Of a stretch of DNA of 23,409 nt, positions 9,830 through 20,900 are shown one piece after another. Within the stretch, counting starts at the first letter, position 1. Each line of letters starts with the position of its first letter. Made by a program: the position numbers and the translations under genes. This DNA is from UBA1715 sp045600045 (GTDB lineage: Bacteria; Bacteroidota; Bacteroidia; Bacteroidales; UBA1715): NCBI GenBank assembly GCA_045600045.1, contig JAZRXD010000007.1, forward strand, positions 1 through 23,409, given 5' to 3'. A model generated the notes under the pieces. That model searched no databases. It saw only the letters and a program-made list of their open reading frames with translations, and was not told the origin of the DNA.

Positions 9830-9830
9830 G
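9823..9830 (+). promoter_or_regulatory. Candidate -7 box for the YD-repeat protein gene
   Basis: TATTTTTG matches TAnnTTTG perfectly and ends eight bases before the ATG at 9839, so the transcript would be nearly leaderless. There is no TTG at the expected 19-base distance upstream (that position is inside the terminator stem), so it could be chance in a T-rich tail. Confidence 0.35.
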
Positions 9831-9838
9831 TAAAAAAT

Positions 9839-10999
9839 ATGTCTATGAAACGTTTTATAACTGTATCAATTTGTGTAGTTTTTTCTTTGTCTCTGTTTGC
9901 TCAATTTCATGATGCAAATGAAGTATCTATTACGTTTTCTTCGAAAAATTTGTTCTTAAATCATACAGAGTTTGATTTCTTGTCAAGTGTAAACCGTTAT
10001 GCGTTTTATGAACTACCTATAGGAAAGGTAGAGAGTGTTAAAGTCTCAAAAAATGACAAAGAACTTTTGGTGAATTGTGATGAAAACGGTCAAATCGTAA
10101 ATATACATGAAGGTAATACAATAAATCCGGAACGTAGATTTGTATATAATACAAAGTCATTGGTCGAAGCTGCGTTTCTTGGAAATTATACGGTTGCGAT
10201 AACATACGATAAAAAAGGGAATGTGGTAAGTGAAGCTTTTCTTGTAAAAAGTACGAAAATTAAAAATCCATCCGAAGAAATGTTAAAAACTCATATAACA
10301 ATGTTTGATGTGTATATATGTACCGACCAGTGGAAAAAACAACAGCTGACAGATTCCACCGAAAGTATCTATATGTATGAATCAATGGAAAACGGAGAGG
10401 TTGTGGCATGGGTAATTGATAAAATGTTTGTGTATGATTATAATAGCAAAGGTTTAATGACCAAAAAAGTGGAATCTTCACGCGATAAAGTTCGTGAGTC
10501 TGTTATTGAATTTACCTATAAGAATGGTATTTTAACGCAGCAAGTAAAAACCTATTCAAACACGAATATGATTGAAAGAACAATGTACATGTATGAAAAA
10601 GGTTTTCTGACGAAAGCTGTGAAAGGGTATTACAGATATGCGGCAAAGCGTAAAGTAATGGAGTTAAGTACAGAAACAAATCAGTTTGTGTATAATGAAA
10701 AAGGTAATTTGATTGAATTTACAAGTAATTCTGGGCAACGTTATGATTATTGTTCAATGCAATACGATGCAAATGATAGAATAAAAGAAGTTCAAAAACG
10801 TCAAGAAAACGGAGAAATGGTTTCGCTTTTCAAGTGTGAATATGACAAAAACAACATGATTATAAAAAGCGAAAGAAACTCTGTTGTAACAACGTATCAG
10901 TATGAATATGATTCTGTTGGTAATTGGACAAAACAAACAGTTACGAAAAACAATGGAACACCAGTTGTTACAACTCGTGAGTTTGTCTATAAAAAATAG
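9839..10999 (+). CDS. Secreted protein with YD-like repeats
   Basis: 386 residues if the first ATG (9839) is used; the ATG at 9845 gives MKRF and an equally good signal peptide (FITVSICVVFSLSLFA), cut before QFHDAN. Residues about 25-180 have no family I recognise. From about 195 to the end, six or more short beta units of the pattern Y(D/N/E)xxGxLxxxV occur: YNSKGLMTKKV, YEKGFLTKAV, YNEKGNLIEF, YDANDRIKEV, YDKNNMIIKS, YDSVGNWTKQTV. These resemble the YD repeats of RHS/tox-type shells or MORN-like hairpins, but the protein is too short to be a toxin carrier and has no C-terminal toxin or T9SS sorting domain. A periplasmic or outer-membrane-associated location is inferred. Its stop lies inside the 3' end of folP on the other strand (13-base overlap), so no terminator separates the two convergent genes. 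Confidence 0.88.
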   Translation: MSMKRFITVSICVVFSLSLFAQFHDANEVSITFSSKNLFLNHTEFDFLSSVNRYAFYELPIGKVESVKVSKNDKELLVNCDENGQIVNIHEGNTINPERRFVYNTKSLVEAAFLGNYTVAITYDKKGNVVSEAFLVKSTKIKNPSEEMLKTHITMFDVYICTDQWKKQQLTDSTESIYMYESMENGEVVAWVIDKMFVYDYNSKGLMTKKVESSRDKVRESVIEFTYKNGILTQQVKTYSNTNMIERTMYMYEKGFLTKAVKGYYRYAAKRKVMELSTETNQFVYNEKGNLIEFTSNSGQRYDYCSMQYDANDRIKEVQKRQENGEMVSLFKCEYDKNNMIIKSERNSVVTTYQYEYDSVGNWTKQTVTKNNGTPVVTTREFVYKK

Positions 11000-11808
11000 T
11001 TGCTTACCATTGTTATCGTTTCTTTTGCTTCTCGTACATCGTGAACGCGAAGAATATTAGCACCTTTTAGCAGTGCGATTGTATTAAGAATTGTCGTTCC
11101 GTTCAATGCCTCGTCGGCATTACAATGAAGAACTTTTTGAATCATTGATTTTCTTGATATTCCAACAAGTATTGGCACTTTTAGTTCGGAAAACAAATCC
11201 AGGTGGTTCAGTAGTTCATAGTTTTGTTCCAAATTTTTCCCAAATCCAAATCCTGGGTCAATAATAAAATGTTGATGATTATGTTTTTGTGCCTCTTCTA
11301 ATTTCATCTTAAAAAAATCCAAAACCTCAGAAACAACATTTTGATATTGAGGGTTTTGTTGCATGGTTTGTGGCGTACCTTGCATATGCATACAAATATA
11401 CGGAAGTTCATTTTCGGCTGTGAATTGAATCATGTCTTTGTCGAAGTTCCCGCCCGAAATGTCGTTAACAATGACATTCCCATAAAAATCAAGAACATTT
11501 TTCAGCACATCTAATCGAAAGGTGTCGATAGAAATTGGCACTTGTGGAAAATTCGTCTTGGCAATACGTAATGCCGTTTTTAATCTTGAAAATTCTTCTT
11601 CCGAAGTTATGTCATTTGCTCCAGGACGCGAAGAATAGGCTCCGATGTCTATAATGTCAACACCTTGAATGGTCATTTCTTCGAAACGCTTGTGTATGTT
11701 GGCCTCGGTGTTGTAGTTGCCTCCATCGAAAAACGAATCGGGAGTTACATTCAGTATCCCCATGACTTTGGGAACTGTTAAATCGATAGTGCTTCTGTTG
11801 TTTGACAT
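10987..11808 (-). CDS. folP: Dihydropteroate synthase
   Basis: 273 residues from the ATG at 11808-11806; an in-frame TTG at 11823 would add five residues (the frame then reads 278) but is less likely. The enzyme joins p-aminobenzoate to 6-hydroxymethyl-7,8-dihydropterin diphosphate to make 7,8-dihydropteroate in cytosolic folate synthesis and is the sulfonamide target. All family motifs are present in order: GILNVTPDSFFDGG (residues 17-30), DIGAYSSRPGA, ISIDTFR, VNDISGG, MHMQGTPQTMQ, IIDPGFGFGKN and VGISRKS. Length is normal for the family. The gene is divergent from the giant adhesin gene and convergent with the YD-repeat gene, so it stands alone. From memory, folP in many Bacteroidota is followed by the diadenylate cyclase gene; that gene is not next to it here. 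Confidence 0.97.
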   Translation of the reverse strand: MSNNRSTIDLTVPKVMGILNVTPDSFFDGGNYNTEANIHKRFEEMTIQGVDIIDIGAYSSRPGANDITSEEEFSRLKTALRIAKTNFPQVPISIDTFRLDVLKNVLDFYGNVIVNDISGGNFDKDMIQFTAENELPYICMHMQGTPQTMQQNPQYQNVVSEVLDFFKMKLEEAQKHNHQHFIIDPGFGFGKNLEQNYELLNHLDLFSELKVPILVGISRKSMIQKVLHCNADEALNGTTILNTIALLKGANILRVHDVREAKETITMVSNYFL

Positions 11809-11820
11809 GCTATTTTTTGC

Positions 11821-11828
11821 CAAATATA
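11821..11828 (-). promoter_or_regulatory. Candidate -7 box of folP
   Basis: Read on the minus strand this is TATATTTG, a perfect TAnnTTTG, 12 bases upstream of the folP ATG. No TTG lies 19-20 bases further upstream, so only half of the expected promoter is visible. The leader would be very short. Confidence 0.45.
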
Positions 11829-11852
11829 GTGTTTTATTGTGGTGTTCGTTTC

Positions 11853-11882
11853 TTGTTGATAACGGAAAAAGTTATAACTTTG
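11853..11882 (+). promoter_or_regulatory. Bacteroidota-type promoter of the giant RCC1-Ig adhesin gene
   Basis: TTG at 11853-11855 is separated by exactly 19 bases from TAACTTTG at 11875-11882, matching the TTG-N19-TAnnTTTG pattern. Transcription would begin near 11889, giving a leader of about 80 bases before the ATG at 11968. It lies back-to-back with the candidate folP box at 11821-11828, so the two divergent genes share a region of about 160 bases. Confidence 0.7.
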
Positions 11883-11967
11883 CTCGAATAATGCGGAAAA
11901 TAGTGCATTGGTGTAACTTTTTTCGTGTTAATAATGTCTTATTTATGTTTTGCAAAATAAATACGTT

Positions 11968-14900
11968 ATGAATAAATTTAAAAGACTGGCGCTGATAGTG
12001 GCTGCGATTGCAGTAAGTTCACTTTCTTTTGGTCAAAAAGATTTGGTTATATCTGGTGGAAACGTTGTTTCGAGCATGGTTTGCTCGAATAACTATGTGT
12101 ATACGGCTGGGCTAAATTCAATTCAAGAAGGTACAGGAGTACTTGGTGTTGGTTCTACTGCTCAGTATGAAAAAACATGGCAATTGGTTTATGGTTATGA
12201 AGAAAATGGAGTTAAATATTTCGGAAAAGATGCTTCTGGTAAAGTTATTTCGAGTGTTTCTCAGGTAAATACAGGTTCGGGAGCTACGTATGTCGCATTG
12301 GATTGTAAAGGTCAAGTTTGGGGGTGGGGATCTAATACTGTCGGACAGGTTGGAAATGGTGAGAGTGTTTATGGGGTTGTTGACCATCCAGTTCAAGTAA
12401 AAGCCGGTGTGGTTGCAGGAACTGAATATGATGATGGTTATGGAAATCTTTGCAATGTTTCGGTTGTATATGCAGGAAACGCAAATGCGTTTGCCATATT
12501 AGGTCCAGGACAGTACGAAGGGTGCGTTGTTGGTTGGGGTGGAAATAAAGGTGCGTATATGTCGTCTTTGGGATGTGGTGATCAAGTAGCTAATCATAAT
12601 ACTCCAGTGTGGATGGTCGGTAAAGATAAAAAACCGATTAGAAATGTGATTAGAATTTTTTCTGGTGACCATGCTACGGCAGTTTTGGTTGATGATGATG
12701 GAGATGGCTTAGGCACTGTTTATACGGCAGGTGATGGAGAAAATGGTCAGTTAGGTCGTGCCCCTGGAGGTGGTAAATATAATAATACGGATTCGTATAG
12801 TGGTATTATGTATCCTGTTATAATGTCTGATGGTTCACCATTGTCTAATCTAAAGGAAATTGCTGTTGGTGATGGCGCTCTTTTTGGTCTTGATGCCGAT
12901 GGGTATATTTGGGCGTGGGGAAATGGTGGTTGGAATGGCTGTACTGGATGCGGAGAAAATTTAAGTAAGTTTGGTATTCCTCAAAGAGTGCTTGCTGGTG
13001 CTACTGATGAAGAGGATAATGATGGAACATATTTGTTGGCAAAAGCAATTGGCGCTGGTCAGGCTATGGGTATGGCCGTGACAATTACTGGTAAACCTGT
13101 TGCTTGGGGAAGTGGTGGCTGCACAGGTGGATTTGTCGGAAATGGTTCGGAAACTGGGTCAAAGTCTCCTGTTTATGTTGAATATGCAGCAAATTCAGTC
13201 CATAAAGATGTTATTTTGATAAATCGTGGTGACCAATGGGGTTTCTATGCTCGTTCTAATGGAGATATGTATGCGTGGGGATGTAATGAGAAAGGTCAGT
13301 TAGGTAATGGATCAACAGCAAATTTGTTGCGTGCAACGAAGATAAATCCTCCTTCGGGGTGTAATTTCAAGGATCCGTCTCCGAATGCTTCTATATCTCC
13401 AAAAAGTATGTCGGTTTGTGCTTCTGCGTTTGAGGGCGTGACACTTAATTGCGGATTTGTCGTTGATACTAAATTACAATCAAATTATAAAATAACATGG
13501 TCTAAAGATGGAAGTCCTGTATTGACAGGAGATGGGTCAAAAACATCTTATAAAACCCCTTCTAAGGAAGCTGGTATTGGAACATATACTGTTACGATAG
13601 AATATGTCGGTCATAATTCAGGTTGTGAAAATTATGATCCTGCACAAGATGAAATAGAAATTCGTGCGTATGAAAAAACATTTGATGTTTCAGATGCTGA
13701 ATATTGTAATGATGAAGTGACTGCAAAAGTTACAACGACTAATGAAAATGCAGTGTATTCTTGGTGGGGCGATGCAAATGGAACAGAATTGCTTGGACAA
13801 ACAACAGGAAACGCAAGTGCAAAAATTGATGTTTCCGGTGTCCCTTATTCTGATGCTAAAAAAACATATAAAACAATATATGTGCAAGAAACTGCTCTTG
13901 CCAGTGGTTTGTTGTTCCCTGAAAAAACATGTACTAACTGGTCAAAAAATACTTATTATACAAGTAGTGGAGCTATTTCTGTCAGTGCTAATATGGCTTT
14001 TACAGCATTAACTGTTAAGGAAACGATTTCATTGACAGAATTGTCTTTATACATAAGAACAAATATGTATAACGTAGGTGATGGTAGTGCAACAATGACG
14101 TTTAAGATTTATGGAGCTGCATTTAATAACCAACAATTGATCGCATCTGATGCAAAAACTTATGGTAGTTTCTCTTGTAAGTTCGAAAGAAGTTATGCTA
14201 ATGGAGATACTCAACAACAAATAGATAAAGTAACAGCATCGAATATAAATATTACATTGGAACCAGGTACATACTTTATAGGGCCAAGTAATTTGTCCTT
14301 TACTGGTATAGGCGGATTTGAATTTTTAGCAGGAGCTTCGGTGACGCCAGGTTTGACTGATAGTTTTGGGGGACAATATGTTTTGTTAGAAAATATTGCT
14401 GTTTCAAACAACGGAGGAAAAGCTTCGGAAAATGCAGGTTTGTTTTTTGATATTAAGTTCAATTCTAAATCTGGTTATTGTGAAATAGTTCCTGTAAAAA
14501 TTACAGAAAATTGTCCTTGTAACAAACCTGGAGAATTTTCATTGGTGGCGGCAGACGACAAAACTTATTTGTGTCCTGATGAAACCACTGTTTTATCAAT
14601 GAAACAAACAGTTGCTCCAGATAATGCCAGTAAAGTGGTCTATGAATGGTACAAGGGATCAACAAAATTGGATAATGATAACGTGAAAACATATACTGCT
14701 GCCGAAAAAGGTACATATACGTTGCTTGCGTATGATATAGATAATCCTACTTCTGGTTCATGTCAATTTACTGCGGAAATCGATGTGACAGAAGTCCCAA
14801 AACCAACAGTTACAATTGGTAAAGGTGGCGATTATTGCTCAAACAAGACGGTTAACGATATCGCTCTTACATTTACGGGAACAGCTCCATTCTCATATAC

Positions 14901-17900
14901 ATATACGGAAAATGGCGGAACTGCTAAATCGGGAACTGCTGCAACAACAACTGGAAAAATAGTTCCTTCTACCGACATTGCTGCAAAAACTGCATCGAAG
15001 GAATATGTATATAAAATTGCTTCGTTGACTGATGGTAATGGTTGTGTTGCCGATGCTTATAATACTACTGCAACGGTAACTATTGTTGGAGTGCCAACTG
15101 CAACAATTACTCCTTCTGCAGAAGAAGTGTGTGCTCCAAATACTATTACTCTAACGGCTTCGTCTGATATTGCAGGTTCAACGTTTAAATGGAGTGATAA
15201 GGGCTCAGGAACCTCTGCAACACAAACAGCGAGTGCTGCAGGTGTATATAATTATTCATTGGTTGCTATAAATGAAGTTGGAACGGCTTCTTGCGAAAGC
15301 GAAAAGGTCTCTAAGGAAGTTATAATCGACGCAAAACCTGTTGTGACTCTTTCTTCGGATAAAACTTCGGTTTGTAGTGGCGAAACAATCAATTTGACTG
15401 CAACTGCAAAGATTGGTACGACAGCAACAACTGGAGGAACCTATACTTGGACAAATGCAACGGGAACTTCTGCAACAGCAACAGTATCAAAAGAAGCAGA
15501 ATGGGCTTCGGGCGCTGAAGAAGTGGTCGTGAAAGTTGATTATGAAACAGCTGCAGGTTGTAAGGCAGATCAATCTGATCCAATTACTCTTACGTTCAAT
15601 CCTGCCCCAAATGCTCCGGCAGAATCAAATAAAGCATCATACTGTATGGACGCAACTGCGTCGGATGTGATTTTGGAAGCAACAGCTGATAAAAATTGTA
15701 CGTTGCAATGGTACGAGAAAAATGGAACGACAAAATTGTCGAAGGCTCCTACTATAAGCGTAAAAAGCAAAGCAGACTATGAATATAAGGTGACTCAATT
15801 ATATGAAGGTTGTGAGAGTGAACCTACAACAATCTCAATAGTTGTGAACGAAAAACTTCAACCAAAAATTGAAATCAATTCTAACGAGTTGTGTATTGGA
15901 GGAACAACCGACGTGACAGTTCAGGATGCAAATAAATATACGGTTACTTGGAGTGGAACAGCTGCAACATCAGGTTTTGGTGCAACATCGACTTCAAAAA
16001 CTCCTACATTTACTGCACCTTCGGTAACTAGTGCAACGGATTATATTGTTCACGTATATGTGAAAAATGATGAATGTGATGGTGAAAACGAGGAAACAAT
16101 CACGGTATATCCGACTCCAACCGTTACTTTGGCTGCAAATCCAACAGCAATCTGTGACGGTGCTTCAGCAACAATCACAGCAACAATCAACGGTGATGAC
16201 AATAAGGGAAGTCAAACAGCATATACATGGAAAAATGCAACGGAGACTGACAAAACAAAAGCTACCGTTACTGGTGCAAATACAACAGCTGCTGATAAAA
16301 CCGAAACTATAACGTATTCATATACAAGCAGTCATGGCTGTAAAGCAACTGATGCGACAACTACTGTGACAATGCTTGCAACTCCGATTGCTCCAACAAC
16401 AGAAGCATACACAAAATGTTTGGATGCAACTGCAGAAACTCTTGATTCTTATGTGTCGAAATATACAGGAACGTTGAACTGGTATGAGAGCGAAACTGCA
16501 ACATCAACAATTTCAACTCCGGATGGCGCAACGAATAAGGTTATTTCTCCTGCAAAGAATTATTATGTGTCGCAAACAATCGCTGGTTGTGAAGGTCCGA
16601 GAGCCGCTTTGCCAGTGACGATCAACGCGAACCTGGAACCGGTTATTACAACAACCGAGACAAGTGGAAATGCGGATAATGATGGTGTTGTTTGTCAAGG
16701 TACGCCAATTGTGTTGAGCACGGGCGGCAATTATAAAGAAACTTGGACTGCTACAACAGGTTCAAGCTATTTGCAAGTGACTTCGAATTCGAAGACATTC
16801 TTGGGAACAGCTCCAGCTGGAACTTATACAATCAATCTTGAAGTGGAGGATGCAAATGGTTGTAAGGGAAGTGGTACAGTAGATTTAACTGTAAATTCAA
16901 TTCCGACTACAAGTCTTTCGGTTGATAAACCTGCAAACTGTATTTCGGTGACAGATGCTCAAACGATTACGGCTACGATAAATGGTGATGCGGGAACAGG
17001 AACTTGGGGAGGAAATGTTACAAATACGGCAAATACAACAGCTGATTTTGTTCCAAGTGCAAATGCTGCAGGTGATTATGCTATTACATATGATTTCGTT
17101 AGTGATGCTGGTTGTGAAGCTGCACAAGCAAAACAAACAATGACTGTTTATGCATTGCCAACGCCACAACTTACTTTGAGCAACAAGGTTGTTTGTCATG
17201 ATGGTTCGACAAACAAGGACGTTGTGACAGTTACAACGAAGAACACTGTAGCGAGTGGTAAGTTCTCATATACGATAGACAAAGGATCAGTAGATGCAAG
17301 TACGGGTTCTTTCGACCCAACAGCGAATGATGCGGGCGAATATGAAATAACTCTTACCTATACAGATTTGAATGGTTGTGTAAATACAACATCGGATAAA
17401 CTTAATGTTTATGATAAACCGAGTGTATCGATAGATGGACCGGACGAAGCATGTTACAATGCTGGTATAGCGACTCCGCTTTCTCCTGTTGTGAGTCCAA
17501 CGGGTGGTACAGGTAAGTGGACAGGAACAGCGTCGGCAACGAGCGCTTCATTCATACCAAAATCATATCCTGAAGGAGACAATATGGTTGGTTATACGTA
17601 TACCGATCCAAATGGATGTACGAACAATACTGAGAAGACTATAAATATAGTGAAGGTGTCGGCACCGACTACAAGTGGAACCTCGACGGTGATGATTAAC
17701 CTTGGCTCTATTCTTCCAGGAAGCTCTAGTGAGATGACTGCAACCGTCGCAAACGCAAACGATAAATTACAATGGTTCGAGGGTGAGAACGGAAGTTCGG
17801 GAACTAAGGTTGGCAATGATGGTGACGCTTCGTACGAAATGGCGGTGGACGGCAGCACGACGGAATCTGGTGCATACCCATATACGGTACGTTCGTATAG

Positions 17901-20900
17901 AACTGTTGATGGAAAGAGTTGCTATAGCGACTCGGCGATAGCTAGAGTTGTTGTAACGACGTGTTCGGCTATGTCACCAGAGGCAAGCGACATATATATA
18001 TGTACGAACGAGCCGAGGTCGACAATGTTGACGGCAGCAAGAAATTCTAACTCTACAATATCCGACGAAAACTCGCTTATAGCGTGGTTGGACTACGACC
18101 CAGTAACGGGAGTGAAGGCAGACGGAACATTCTATACTCCAAAGGATGTTGATAACAAAACATATACTCCGACGATAACGACACCAACGGAGGCAAAAGA
18201 TTTTCCATTCTTCGTAGCTGAATACGACAAAACAGGCGATTGTTGGTCGGCAGCAACGAAGGTTATGATACATTATGTAGAACCTCCAGTAGCTGAGTTC
18301 ATAGGTAATCCAGACTTCTGTGCGAAGGGTGATGATGTCGTTGCTATAGAGGTTAATCCGAAAAATGGAACACTTTCGTTCGCAGGAACTCCTGCTGCAT
18401 CAGAATCATTGAGTGGTTTTAATTGGACACCTGGCAATTACGATGGTGCGGAATTGTCAACCGAGTTCAAGTATACTGTTGTTAGTGATGCGTATGCAGA
18501 TGGAACGGCTTGTAAGTCGGAACCAACGAAGACGATAAAGGCTCATTATATGGCTCCTCTTAACGGAAGTCAGAGAACATGGCTTATAACGTTGCCAAGC
18601 AGTGTTCCTGATTTGTCTTCATATACTGAATCTTTGAATCCGGCATACAATTCAACAAACGAATCAATAAAATGGTACTCAAGTAGCAGAATGACGAATG
18701 AAATAGGTACAGGCGAAAAATATGATGTGCCAGATTTGAAGGATTCTGTCGGAACAGAGAAAACATATAGCTCAAGTTATTGGGTAACAAGAACATTGAA
18801 AGTTTCCGATGACTTAAGTTGCGAAAGTGTACCTGCTGAAGTTAAGTTGGACCTTATGGATTGTCCATGGTCGGCTCCAACTGTTAATGACATCACAATA
18901 TGTAGTGGAAATCCGGAAAGTAAACCTTTGACGCTTGCCGGAACTCCTGGTGATTTGTCAATGGCTGATGGTGGAATAACAACAGGCTGGAGATGGTACA
19001 CTGCTTCAAAAGATACAGCAAAGACTACGGCAATGGAATATGCGACAGGTCTTGCCGAAACAGTAGAAACAACTACGGTGACTGAATACAAGGTAAGTTA
19101 TAAAGCTAAAGAAAGCGAAAGCCAAGCTGAATGTTGGAGTCCGGAAACCACAGTGAAAGTAACTGTAAATGCAAATCCTGTTGTTGAAATTCAACCAATC
19201 GGAACTTCGGTTAGCGCAGGCGGACTTGGTGTACTTTGCTACGATGGCGGAGCATTCATGGCAACAGCAAAAGTTAACGATGTTGTGACTTCTGGTGGTA
19301 GTTGGACAATGGTTTCAACAGGAGCCAATGTTTTGAAAGATGAAACAAGTGGTATTATTGAACCTACCAATAGCCTAGATGCTGGTAATCCAGCAGATGG
19401 TGAGTATTCAATTAAGTATGCTTACAGTGACGAGAATGGATGTTATGGCGAAGACACAGAATCATTCTGGGTTGAATATGCTGAAACTCCAATTACTGCA
19501 AAATATTTGGGTATTGCTCAAGAAGGTGCAGAAAATGTAACGGTACTTGCCAAGAATATTGATAAGGAAGATACTCAGGTTGAAACTATTGTAAATTGGT
19601 ATAGAACGGAAAATGCAAGCAATGTTCAAAGTACGGGTGATTCTTGGGAAGTTACACTTCTTGATCCAACAGAACCAACTGATGGTGAAGTGACATTCTA
19701 TGTCTCGCAAGAAATAAATGGTTGTATCAGTGCTCGTGCTCCTCAAATAGTTGAACTTGTTGCATGTCCTTGGGTTGTTGAAACAGTTGTTGACGACGAG
19801 ACTTGTGAGGGTATTCCTGTTAATGGTATGACAGCAACAGCAATGGAGTCATATGAAGGGTCTATTGTAAATCCAGAAAAATGGAGTTGGTCAACCAACG
19901 AAAACTTAAATGTAATTGCTGGTCAAGTTGGAACGGAATCTATATACAAACAAGAAAATGTTACAGTAATTGGTCCAACAACATATTCGGTTAAATATTA
20001 TGCTGCATATGATAAGGCAAATTACGAATATGCTACAATCGAAAAGAGTTGTTGGTCTGCTCCGAAAAATGTTGTGACAACGGTTTACAAGAATCCAACT
20101 GTTACATTTGCCGAAAAAACAAGTGCTGTTTGTTATACGGATGGTGCAATAAAAGTTAACGTGACAGTTAATTTAAGCGGTGATGATAATTATTTGGATG
20201 AATACACTTGGAGTACAACTGGTAGTGATAAATCGTTCACAACAAAAGAAACATCATATGCATATTTCAATACGTTGGCTCAAAACGAAGAAACGAATAC
20301 ATATGATATTTTGTTAAGTGTTACTGATAAACATGGTTGTACTAATGCAACAACAGTAAATGACGAAAAACGTACGATAAAAGTTGTTTATCTGCCAAAA
20401 CCTGAAACAATTGGTTTCTATGGAATGACAAGTCAGGAAAATCCAGTTCAAGTAAAAATTGATACGAAAAACGGCTTTTCAATTGCCGATGGCGCTGTGA
20501 TTCATTGGTTTGGTGATGCAACTACTATGTCGGATTCTGAAAAGAAGAATAAAAATCTTGATCAAGTAACAGATAAGGGTGCAACTTGGGAAACAGGTGA
20601 TGCATACAATAGAACAGTAGAAAGAACATATTACGCACGTCAATATGATGCGTCGGCAACTTGTTATTCTTTGCCAACACCTGCTGTTGTGAAGATTGTT
20701 CCTTGTCCAATTCCAAATGTTATTGTCGATGCTCCTGAAGCTTGTGTCTACGATGTTGCAAATGGAGCAACAGCAATGACTGTTTCAACTGGGACATTCA
20801 ACGAAGGAGAAGAAGCTTGGACAGAACGCGATGCTGCTAAATCTGAATTTAGATTCTATAAATCTACAAGTGCAACCGACTTTGCAAAAACACTTGATGG

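Noticed and set aside
9839..10999. RHS/polymorphic toxin
   Set aside because: There are only a few YD-like units, no RHS core or self-cleavage motif, no toxin domain after it and no immunity-type gene next to it.
11809..11823. TTG start of folP adding five residues
   Set aside because: The ATG at 11808 lies directly ahead and leaves the family motifs at normal positions. The TTG overlaps the candidate -7 box.
11809..11967. tRNA, riboswitch or small RNA between folP and the giant gene
   Set aside because: There is no cloverleaf, no conserved riboswitch core and no hairpin with T-tract; the promoter elements account for the region.
11717..11971. Plus-strand 84-codon frame crossing the folP start and the intergenic region
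   Set aside because: It is antisense to folP and runs through the promoter region of the giant gene; the product resembles no protein.
13742..14011. Plus-strand 89-codon frame (also 16067-16312)
   Set aside because: It is out of frame inside the giant gene, with a Gln/Lys/Leu-rich product and no start signals.
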